From contig NGBS01000317.1 of NCBI GenBank assembly GCA_002245135.1, forward strand, positions 26,368 to 90,367: a stretch of 64,000 bases of DNA. The letters run 5' to 3'. The notes below the pieces were generated by a model that made no database searches, was not told where the DNA came from, and saw nothing but the letters and a program-made list of their open reading frames with translations. Below, one piece after another: positions 53,401 through 64,000 of the stretch (position 1 is the first letter of the stretch; each line of letters starts with the position of its first letter). This DNA comes from Proteromonas lacertae. Lineage: Eukaryota; Sar; Bigyra; Opalinata; Proteromonadidae. The translations under genes and the position numbers were made by a program.

Positions 53401-54600
53401 GAGCTCTTCGAGTTGTTCTTGTTCCTTTATATCATTAATAATCATGCTAGCCTCATTCATCAACTCATCAGAGTCTTCCTTCGTGGAGTGGTTCTCTTTC
53501 TTGTTATGGTTCTCCCAGTGATAGTAATCATACATTACGGCATAGTCCTCAACATTGATCTTAAACTCCAGGAGATTGCTTAAGTACTTTGCCGTGAAAT
53601 ACTTTAAGTTGATCATCCTATCGTAGAATCTCTTGTACTTCTCTGAGCATTGATAGTTGGATTCTTGGATTATCTTCAGTGTTGATCGAAGCTTCAGCAC
53701 GTTCCTTATAATGTTCTTTACTTGAGTTAATCGCCATGATGGAGTATGCCTAGCTTCGATGCACTCTTCAATAACCCTTACCTCCTTGGGCTCTACTATG
53801 AACTGAGGTATTGTCAGCTCCTTGAGATCCTCTTGACATTTCTTAAAGGCTTTACGGGATCGTGCGTATAATCCATAGATGTTGAACCTGATAAAGTACT
53901 GCTCTAATATTGGTATCTTGATTATCCTGCTCATGGAGTTAGGAACAAGCTGGATGTATCTTCCCTTGATCGCTCTTGCTGAGAAAACATCTTGCATATT
54001 ACCATCCTTATCGAATAAACCAATGTCAACCAAGTACAGGTAGTACTCTTTATCATACTTATCACTTACCGAGGGTCTGTGAACTTTATAAAACACCTGG
54101 CCACGTTCACTCCGTTCAAAGAAGTAATCTAGGCATGACAACTGCTCTATCAGATAAGGAGCTCTATAATCCTTCTAGCTGAACCTACTTGAGTCTGGTT
54201 GATATTAGGAGCATACATTCTTTAAGATTTTGAGGTGGCAATAGCACCAGTCGATGAAGCTATCGCAGATCATTATCGTCCATCTCCTTGCTAATTTAAT
54301 TGCCTTGTAGTTGGGGTTATTGATAAAGTGTCTTGACTGCCATAAGGGAATGACTGAGGAGTAGCTTATCGGAGGTCCTTAAAAGATCTACGATAATGAT
54401 TCACGATAAGGTTGCATGGTTATTATTACTTATGCCACGAAGATTCCCTTTTGAGTTTCCACGAATGTCATTATCGTAGCTTACTGAGGAGAAGCTTACC
54501 CATGAGTTACCAATTGGTAACAAGTTAACAATTGTAAATACCTTCAAGTAACTCCCTTAGAAGATCGTCCATTATGTCGTTTAATCGCCTGATCTACGCT
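50455..54600 (-). mobile_element. Broken virus-like element with family B DNA polymerase part (Polinton/Maverick or related)
   Basis: A fossil in the spacer between the inverted repeat arms, clearly richer in GC than the host DNA on either side and without host-type introns. Most recognisable is a protein-primed-type family B DNA polymerase on the minus strand, about 52.97 to 50.46 kb: an N-terminal region, an exonuclease-like region with HNAKNYDQAF, and a polymerase front with DVDILACVFENFR, LSWDAFL and DYNSLYPSTM. The polymerase is incomplete at the 50.46-kb side. Upstream, near 53.35-54.14 kb, lies a further open region that I cannot assign. I see no capsid, integrase or packaging ATPase and no convincing terminal repeats. 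It is broken, with at least half a dozen interruptions, yet still holds open stretches of over 200 codons, so decay is moderate rather than ancient. Related polymerases also occur in adintoviruses, virophage-like viruses and linear plasmids, so the family is given broadly. Confidence 0.75.
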
Positions 54601-54834
54601 TTCAGCATCCAATAAATACATATGTCATTTCTTGGCTGTTTAATAATACTTGGAAAGCAATATTTGGAATACACATCTGATAGTCACTTTATGATCTACC
54701 ATCAGATGTGTATTTGACTATGTAAGCAGAATAGATAGTGTTTAACAGAAATTGTATTTAGTTAATAAAACAAATCTCAAAATTCCACACAAACATAATT
54801 TTCTATAAAATGATAATAATAATTTGAAAATGAT
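54601..54834. other. Short non-coding stretch beside the second gene copy
   Basis: The higher-GC spacer gives way here to AT-rich host DNA. The stretch contains the inverted repeat at 54668-54714 and the 3' untranslated region of the second surface protein gene. No gene is visible. Confidence 0.4.
54668..54714. repeat. Hairpin-forming inverted repeat
   Basis: Two perfect 14-nt arms (AATACACATCTGAT at 54668-54681 and its reverse complement at 54701-54714) around a 19-nt loop. It lies where the GC-rich spacer meets host DNA. A small 6-nt hairpin (CTTGAG/CTCAAG, 50422-50441) lies at the other edge. Either could mark an old insertion end or be chance. Confidence 0.6.
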
Positions 54835-57800
54835 TTATTTCAAACTAGATTCTTCTTTTAATGTTCTCTTTCTTTCTTTAATTCTATCCATCAACACTTC
54901 TTTATTGTTTGATTTTTCTTCAGTGATTTTACCTTTATCTTCATCAATTACTAGTTTTTGAATTTCAGCATTTTCTTTTCTTGGTTTTTGACTCTTAAAA
55001 TCTCTGAAACATTCTACCCATCTCTTTGATATTTCTACGGCATTTTCTCCTTCCACTTTGAAGTTCACTTTTCGCTCTTTATCTCCTGGTTCAAATGATT
55101 TGATTGAAGAATCTCGAACTTTCAATACTAATGTAAATTCTGAACTTCCTTCTTTATATTCAATTCCACTATAGCATTCCAATGGAATACTTTGTTTCTC
55201 ATCAGTATATAAATTACCATAATAACTAGGAGTCATTGAACCATAGATTCGTAATACAGCTGGCTCATAATATAATACACAATATCGAATATTATAATTA
55301 AAACTCTTTTGGCCTTGTTTCATTAAATACCCTTCCATTATTATCTCATAATTAAATGGCTTATATACTTCTTGTTGATTTACTACTTGAGTTATTACTC
55401 TTTTCTTTTGTAATGCTCTGGCTTTAGCTATTGGAGTAAGACTAGTTTCAGAAGAATCAGCTTGAACTTCAGAATGTCTTTTATTAGGTCTTGTGTTTAT
55501 TGGAGCTAATTCTGCTTCATCTTCTACTGCTTCTCCTATTTTTTCTACTGTTGTTTCTAAATCTTTTTCTTCGTGAGATCTGGACATACTCAATTTTCCA
55601 GCTTTATGAATATATTTTTTTCTTTGATTATATCTTACATATAATATTGCACCTACAACTATTATTCCTATTAATACTACTCCACCTACAACACAACCAA
55701 CAATTATTGCAGTATTGTTTGAATCTTCATTTCCACCAGTGTCTACTTTTTCTATTTTATCAATTTCTATATTCTTTAAACTTTCTATTCCTCTTTCTTC
55801 TGCAATTGCCTTTATTCTATCTCTAAAACCATCTTTATCTGCTATTAAAGTATCAGTTCTATCGTTCGCTTCATTCATATCAACATTCTCTGAGAAAAAC
55901 ACTGTTATAGTCAATTCCATATTTCCAACTTCTTTACTACCTAATAATCTTCTTCTTCTTGGAATAACATCAATTTTAACATAAACAACTGTGATATGAC
56001 TCTCATTATAGTAATCTATAATTGCTTGTTGAATAACTTTCTTCTCTTCATCGGTCAATTCTGTTGATGGGTTAGAAATTCTCATCATTATTTTTAATTC
56101 AATAGTATTTACTGAAAGTGTTGGTTGTTGTGTTGTTGGAGGTTCAGTTTTAATTACAACATCATTTTTTATTTCAGAAACAGTTATTTGAGTAAATCTA
56201 TCAGAAACTTCTGTAGTTTTATCAATTATAGTGTTTTGCAAATATTCAGTGTTGCTTGATATATCTATTGTTGCACTATCTACTGCATCTTTTCCTACTA
56301 CTTCGGTTATTTCTGGTGGAACTGTTACTACAATTTCTAATTCAAGATCAGACAAATTATCAGCTAATAATCTTTCTCTCTTTGAATTAATTTTCACTTC
56401 TATATCAATTTCTCTTAAAATTATTCCTTTCACTCTATACATATCCATTATTGATAGTTTAATGGCTTTTATTTCTTCTTCATTTAATGTATTCTCAGCT
56501 GTTACATTTGCAACATTTTTTAATGTTATTTTTAATGTTACTGTTGCATTTTCAGGTGGTTTTGTATTATCTGATGATGGTGCTGGAGTTGTTGGTTTTG
56601 GAATGATATATGCTGGACATGTTGGTTGAGGATCTGTTGGTGATGGAGTTGGTGTTTCTGTTGTGGGAGGTAATGTTGTTGTCTTTGGAGTTGTTGGTGT
56701 TTCTGTTGGTTTTGGACATTGTTTATAATCAACATTATACCAAAATACAGCTTTTGAACATTCTCTTGTCATATTCTTTGTTGGATCTGTTTCACATGGT
56801 AATGATATTTCTACACCTGGTGCTGTTTCAGGCCATATTCCCAATTTTGGACATTTGGTTTTACATGTAACTGCTAATACTTGACCTACATTGATTGGAT
56901 TAGTTCCTTCATATTCAAATTTATATCCATGATAAGTTTTGATTGGTAATGCATCATTTGATGTTAAATAAGATGTATATGCAACTAAACTTAATTCATT
57001 CTTTTCACCTATTATTTCAGTTGAACCATCTTCATTTATTCCATAGAATTTGAATTTTGTTACTGGATTTGAATTATCTGATGGTGCTTTGTATTGTATT
57101 CCAGTAAAATATTGATATTCTGTTGATGAATATGTATAACTCACATATCCTGTATTGCTATTTACTGTGGCATATTTACTATAATCATTTTGGAATATAT
57201 TGGTTAATGGATGGTCAGTTGTTCCTTCAACACTTCCTTCAATATTTGCTTCATTAAAATCAATTATCTTACTAAAACCACATACTCCATTTACTTCATT
57301 TCTTAATTGACTAAACATATACGTGAAATATAAACTTTCTAATTTGAATATTTCATTCTTATTACCTTCTTTAGCTGTCATTTCGATTGATAATATATTC
57401 TCTCCCATATTAAATAATTTAGATGGACCTCTGATTTTTAATATTTCGGTTGTTGAAGATTTTGTACTTTCATGGAATTTTACTCCATTTACATACATCT
57501 TTATTTCACCATTTACTTTCAATCTTAAATCAAATAATATCATATTTTTATATTCATCTTCAACTCCATTTAAATTGATTGGAATATTGTAATATCTCTT
57601 AGTTGATGATAATGATAATAAATTCTCATGATTATAGCCTTTATTCCATTCTTTATAATAATTATTATTCAACCATTCTTCATTATTCTGTATTGTATCT
57701 GTATAATATACAACTGTTGATGAGGATAAGTAATTTCTTAAACTTACACCAAAAACCTCCATACCCCTATAAGCTAAATTATCTCTAATTATTTCAACTC

Positions 57801-60800
57801 CTTCTGGTGTTGTTAATACAAATTCGGATAACTTATAAGCTGCAAACGAATTAAACTTAACTTTTGCTAATCCATTTACACAGAAATTTGCATTTGTATT
57901 GAGACTATTCAGTTTTGTTTCAGTTCCATTTATTGTAACTATAACTTCAGCATTATCAATATTATTATAATTTAGATTAAAGTTATAACTTGATTTACCA
58001 CTTTCACATTTTGATGTTAATTTTATTGTTTGAGTATTTTCTAATTTTGTTACAGTGTTCTTTATATTGATGGTTAATATTGCATCTAAAGATAATTTTC
58101 CTTTTATTATTCCTTTTTTATCATCAAATGTTATACCAGCTGGTATTGTTCCTTCTACTGTCATCACATCTGCTCCATTTTCAATTTCAGTTGGAATATA
58201 CTCACTTTCTTCTTTAAAACTCAATATATCATATTCATACATTATATATGGTTTTAAATTTTCTGTTTTTACATTAAACTCTGTTTCTATATTCTTTTTT
58301 ATATTTCCATATTTAACCAATGATGTTGCATAATGTAATTCATACCATCCATTATTATCAATTTTACTCATAATATTTAACCTATAAATATCAGATTTTA
58401 AACACTGAACAAATTCCATTTCTTCATTCGATTTCATTTCAGTATTACTTATATTATATACAACTTCATTATTACTATTCATCAATTCTAATTTGGTTAT
58501 TTCATTTGGATTATCTATTAAATATCTCAATAAGACACTTTGATATCCATTTTTACAGGCATTTACTGTTAATTTTGCTGTTGTTAATTTTTCATCACAT
58601 GTGGCTTTTATTTCATAATCACCTCCAATAAATACATTTCCTATTATTACATCATTATTTTCATCAAATTTCAATCCAGTTGGTAAAGTAAATGATAAAC
58701 TTTCACAATTCATTGTTTTGGGTTTTATTATTATTTTACCTACTTCATATTCTAATTTATCATCAAATGTTATAAATGAACTTTCTTTAGATGGACAATT
58801 ATCTTCGATTTCATCCCATTCATAATCATCATTACAATATCGCTTTCTTTCATATGTTGAGTGTTTCTTACATTTGAATGATAAATATGTACCTATCAGT
58901 GTTGGTTTCCATTCACCATCTACAAAACATCTTTGTCGACAGGTATAAGGAGCGATTTCAGCTATACCAATATCTTTATTATCTTCTCTCGAATATTCAA
59001 ATTCAAATCCATTTAATGGCATTAATGGCAAATCATTTATCTCAGAATAACCATATCGTTGATATGAACCATCTAATTCAAGATTTTCATAATCATTTAA
59101 TACATTATATTTACCTTCATTGTCTAATCCACTAAATCTTATTTTTGTTGGAGTAATTTCGGATTTATGAGAAGCATAATAAAATCCATTGAAATATACT
59201 GACCAACCATCTGTGAAATTCAATCTTATATAACCACTTTTTCTTGATACTCCTGTTAAACCATCTTGATCAAATACTCGATATATACTATTAGTTTTAA
59301 CATCACCAGTAATTGTACAATCTGGGTTACATTTTACTGAATTTTTGTCAAAATCAACACTGGTGGGAACTACTTTTGTATAAGCACATCTATTTTCTCC
59401 ACCTACTATAAATAATCCAACAAATTTTGCTAAATCAGCTTGACTTTTCACAGTTTCCATTTCGATTGTTAAGACATTTATTCCCATTGGCATAAACTCG
59501 ATTGGAGCTCGAATTTTAGATATTCGATCATTAGCATCAGATTTAATATTCGGAGTATTCTCAAAGAATTTTATTCCATTCATATACATTGTACTTTTAC
59601 CATTTAATTGAATTCTTAAATCAAATAATACACTATCTCTCATATTAGCATTCTTTTTATTTATATCGATTAATAATTTATAATATCTCTTTGAATCACC
59701 AAGTGCTTCGAATTTTCCATCTTTTTTGGTTGTACTACTCCAACCAGTTGTATCTTTACTTATAATCCAATCATCATTTGTTTGTTCATTATCAGTATAA
59801 TAGATTATACAACTATCATTTATATAGTTATTATAATTCACTATATAGGTTATATCATTTCCATCATGATTATAATCTCTCATTAATTCCACAAAACTAG
59901 CTGCTACTGTCATATCACTGGCTTGCCAATTATTTCCATCTAAACTCGATAATGTCACTTTACCAACTCCACCTATTGTACAATATCCTCGACTATCTAT
60001 CTCTCCTTTTAAATCACCAAATGTATATAATAATCCTGCACTTGAATCAAATACTCGAGCATTAGTTCGATCATATTCACTCCATAACACTTTCTTGTTT
60101 GCATCTTTCAATACTGCACTTACTAAGGTAAATCCAACTAGATATCTATGATGTCCACATAAATCAGCTTCTTCTACTACTTCTTGACTATTACTTTCTC
60201 CACTATAACTATTCTTTGCACTTATTTTTAATGTTCTTGATTGACATTCTAATCTAGATAAACCACTTATTGTTCCTGTTGTTTTATCAAATTCTGTTCC
60301 ATTACATAATAAAGAAGAATCTTCGATTGAAAATTCATCTGCTCCATTCTCGATTTCCACTGGAATAAATTCTTCTTCATAATCAATACTGAAATATAAT
60401 TTATCTGTATAAGCATATCTTATTATTGGTTTACCACTTGATCTTTTCAAGATCACTTTTTCATGAACATCATTGTTAATTCGACCAAATTTATAAAGTA
60501 TATCATTCTCATAATAGATCTTATACCAACCTATCTCATTATGTAAACTCACTATATTGATTTTATAATCACCAGATTTTACACATTTACCCATTCTGAA
60601 TAATTCATTCTCAGTTATACTTGATCTATCTATCATCAATATTGCTTCATTTGATTCATTGGTTATATTTATAGACACTAAATCATCGATATATTCTACT
60701 AACACACTAAATCCAAATACTGATTCATCTGCTTTACAATCTGGAACATTAATCTTTAAAACATGATCAACACTTGCTTGACCTGTTACTTCACAGGTTA

Positions 60801-63800
60801 ATGCTATATCTTGAGTATAACTTGAATAGAATTTACCTCGAATTACTCCATTCTTATCAATTGATAATGATTTGGGTAAATTATGATTCACTTTTTCACA
60901 ATTGAATTTCGTTGGATAATGAATTATTTCTTCACCTATTACTCCATTTAATTCACCATATTCAATTACTTTATCTTTACATCGAATATCATTGATTTCT
61001 TCCCAAACTAAATCAGAATTACAATATCTAAACATTTCTTGATCTGTCTTTCCTGATATACATTTCACTTTTGCTAATGTTTCACCAGCTGTTAATGGCC
61101 ATTCATTATTAGCAAGACAATGATGTTTACAACTCAATGTATAAATATCAGCATATTCTACACCACTTACTCCATCACTTAACAATTCAAATCCATAATA
61201 GGACATATTATTATTATCATTATCTTTTTCAAAGGAATATCTCTGAAGTGGTACTTTTATTATATTTTTTAAACCACTCTCTTTAACTATTTCACTTGTT
61301 GCATTAGATTTATCATATCCTTTCAATGTTATTGAAGTTGGAACTCGATTAATATCTGAACCAGTTGTGATTATTATTCCATTGAAATACACTGATTCGG
61401 TTTCTTTATAATAATAAGAAATATCAACACTCTTTGCTGAAGCAGAATATTTCGTTTTGTAATTATTATCAAACATTTTATACACATTTTGATCATATGA
61501 AATACCACTTTGTTGTGTTACTACATTTGAATCAGAATAATCATAGATTCGATTATATCCACAGTTATTATTTCCACTTATTATGTAAAAACCATTCAAT
61601 TTCATATTATCTTTATTTCCAGACTTAGTTGTCATTTCAATTGATAAATAGTTTAATCCAATATTCAATAATTCAATATTGCCTAATATCTTATATTCAT
61701 CATTCTCACTTGCAGTTTCTGATCGACTTTCATAGAATTCAACTCCATTCATATACATTATTGATTTCCCATTTAATATCATTCTCAAATCAAATAATAC
61801 ACTATCTTTCATATTCATTTCATTTAAATCTATTGTTATTACATAATATCTTTTATCAACTTTTAAATCAGGTAATGGAGATGATTCTAATTTGGTAAAA
61901 CCACTTGCATCTTTCTTCCATTTTTCATCTTTTTGAACAACATCACTGTATGATATCTCAGATTTTTCTACATAATTTTCATAGTTTACATTCACTTCTT
62001 TACTTATATTTCCTTCTTTGTAATTTCGGAATATTTCAACTCCATTCATTGTACTTATTATTAATTCACTTGCATTCCATCGAGTACTATTATCATCTAA
62101 ACTAGATAATATTATTTCACTTGATCCTTTTAATACACATAATCTCTTTATATTATCATCAGCTTTCGTATTTTCTTTGGTATATTTGTAGATTTCAACA
62201 TCTCCTTTATTCTTTATTGAACTACTTACTATTCCAATTCATCAGCTTTCAAACCATAATTAGAATTTACACCTATTCTAAGATTATAATCTAATAACAT
62301 TCGATGATGACCACATTCACCTGAACTTAATTTCACTGTTTTATCTCTCTTTTGGTTTGTTTTACTATTCTCTAAGTGAATTCTTATTTCAACATCATCA
62401 AATTTTTCACTTGGTTTTCCACTAAATATTCCTGTTTTACAATCAAAGGATATTGAAGAAGGTAATTTATCAACATTTGTTATTTCAATTTTATCTGCTC
62501 CATTTTCGATCTTTATTGGCATAAACACTTCTTCATAATTCAAACTGAAATATAACATATCAGAATATTCATATATTATATTTGGTAGACTTTTCTCACT
62601 CTTTACTTCAATTCGATCTTCTATCACTTTGTTCATATTTCCTACTTTATATAATTCTTTATCTCCATAATATATTCGATACCAACCATTTGAATCTACT
62701 TTACATTCACCATATAATATATATTCTTTACTTTTATCTACACATTTACACATTGTATAGATTTCATTTGATTCGACACTTGATGATTGAATTCCATTAT
62801 CTTCTTTTCTACTGTGTCACTCACATTCAATTTCATTAAATAATCACCTATGTAATTCTTGGCTTGAATTTTTATCATTTCTTCTCCACTTCCACATTCA
62901 CCTTCAACAGTTATCTTGACATTATTCATTTTCACTTTTTCACCTATACATTTTACATTTATTAAATATTCTCCTTTTTCACATAATACTCCTCTTATTT
63001 CACCAATTTCATTCATCCATAATGATTCAGGTAAATTATCACTTTCAATTTTATCACAGGTCATTTCAACTGGTTCTATATAGATTTCTTCACCTATTCT
63101 ATATGTTTTACTTTCATATGATACTTTGGGATATTTATTTTCACATTCAGATGTTAAATATATCTTTACTTCACTTTCTCCATTTGGATTTACTGCAATT
63201 ATACTTACTTCTTTACCAATCAAGATTTCATTTACATAACCATCAAATACACCTGTTTCACTGTTAAATTCTAACCCTTTGGGAATATAGTCAGTTTTGA
63301 AATAAGAAACACCATTCTTGATTGAAGATGGACCATAATAGGAATATGAACCACATTCGAAATGGATTATTAATGTTTTATAATTCACTTTGGTTTTCCT
63401 TCATTCGATAAATCAAATGAATAATCTAAATATTCTTTTTCAATAAATTGTTCATTCTTTATTGTCAATCCATTTATTAATAATTCATATGAACCACTTA
63501 TATTGTAAGAACCTAATATTTCTAATTTATAACCAGTTGTACCATCGAAATCAGTAAAACCTTTTATTATTTCATATTTTTACCCTTCATTGATTCTTCA
63601 CTTGTAAATATTTCTTTACCATGACTTAGTTTATATACCATACAGTCATTTCACTTACATATACTAGTTTTAACCAATAATTATTTTGTTATTTTGTTTC
63701 ACTGTTAATACAATATCAGCTTTATCTAAACTGTTTGGAGTATATCGATAAACTGTCACTTTCATATTATCTACCACTTCAGTTGCAATTCCACTTATTA

Positions 63801-64000
63801 TTCCATTTTCAGATATTTCTAAGCCTTTTGGTAATCTACTTGAATAATAATACCTTCTACATCAGATTTCGAACAATTGATTGGTGTTATTTCATTATAT
63901 TGCAATATTTCTTTATTGTTAATCTCACAGTTGAATGGATTACTTCTTTTTATCTCTTCTACACCTATATGTATTTTTATCATAAAGACTTCATTATTTT
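54835..64000 (-). CDS. Second copy of the giant Ig-like/SEA/PH surface protein, N-terminal part beyond window
   Basis: The inverted partner of the gene at 36857-50336. Reading the minus strand, the part present has the same Ig-like modules, three repeat units, SEA-like domains, membrane helix and PH domain. From 54879 to about 62236 it is apparently base-identical to the first copy. The final residues differ (RIKERKRTLKEESSLK here, RIREKRRTLRERPNI there), so this is a true second gene and not only a folded copy. From about 62237 to the window edge it carries single-base gaps relative to the first copy (for example near 62237, 62790, 63395, 63580, 63655, 63690 and 63852), one 3-base gap and one insertion, which break the frame into short pieces. 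These may be assembly errors near a contig end or real decay. Whether an M11 protease lies further out cannot be seen. Confidence 0.9.
54879..64000 (-). repeat. Right arm of giant inverted repeat
   Basis: Mirror of 41164-50295. It is gap-free from 54879 to about 62236; a net of 10 bases is missing between there and the window edge, where x+y falls from 105174 to 105164. The arm probably continues beyond the window. Confidence 0.95.

Noticed and set aside
1-64000. CRISPR arrays, bacterial operons, rRNA genes
   Set aside because: No spaced direct repeats, no ribosome binding sites and no rRNA-like stretches; the spliceosomal introns and gene content are eukaryotic throughout.

Overview
The window comes from an AT-rich microbial eukaryote, most likely a flagellated protist. 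Almost every gene is interrupted by very short GT-AG introns. Most are 25-41 nt with a GTATAT-type donor and a TAG acceptor; the extremes I found are 18 and 76 nt. All three stop codons are used. Two neighbouring genes, DRC11/IQCA1 and DZIP1, are cilium proteins, so the cell makes a motile flagellum. Introns of about 31 nt and one TGTTTGTT motif just after a stop codon recall Blastocystis and its flagellated opalinate relatives, but I cannot place the organism from this sequence alone.

Layout. 1-632 (-): 3' part missing of a very-long-chain 3-hydroxyacyl-CoA dehydratase. 754-2364 (+): GLE1-like mRNA export factor. 2470-3741 (-): WD40-like protein with a C-terminal membrane segment. 3855-6495 (+): DRC11/IQCA1. 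7103-9403 (+): DZIP1-like. 9567-13137 (-): type I membrane protein with Ig-like (putative-Ig) repeats. 13359-17451 (-): trehalose-phosphate synthase/phosphatase with two N-terminal starch/glycogen-binding modules. 17670-21597 (+): HAT-repeat protein. 21710-23686 (+): SAC3/LENG8/THP3-like protein. 23768-25263 (+): SNF1/CIPK-like kinase with a KA1-like tail. 25392-26748 (-): coiled-coil protein. 26836-27867 (+): MIB/HERC2-LRR protein. 27924-35856 (+): pseudokinase fused to a long LRR array.

The right third is unusual. A giant surface protein gene (36857-50336, about 4,490 aa) joins an M11 gametolysin-type metalloprotease to many Ig-like modules, discoidin-like and sushi-like modules, SEA-like domains, one membrane helix and a cytoplasmic PH domain. 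From 41164 to 50295 it is repeated in inverted orientation at 54879-64000. The arms look identical and gap-free over about 7.36 kb, then carry many one-base gaps towards the window edge. The 4.6-kb spacer between the arms is clearly richer in GC and holds a broken virus-like element with part of a protein-primed-type family B DNA polymerase.

A second theme is reading frame. Several otherwise healthy genes (WD40-like, DRC11, TPS, HAT, pseudokinase-LRR, M11-PH) need a one-base forward frame change that no normal-length intron readily explains. These are either assembly insertions or a +1 frameshifting habit; the sequence alone cannot decide.

The neighbouring genes do not form one pathway. The functional groupings are flagellum (DRC11, DZIP1), mRNA export or splicing (GLE1, SAC3/LENG8-like, perhaps HAT), energy and stress carbohydrate (TPS, SNF1-like kinase), and cell surface or recognition (Ig-like proteins, LRR proteins).
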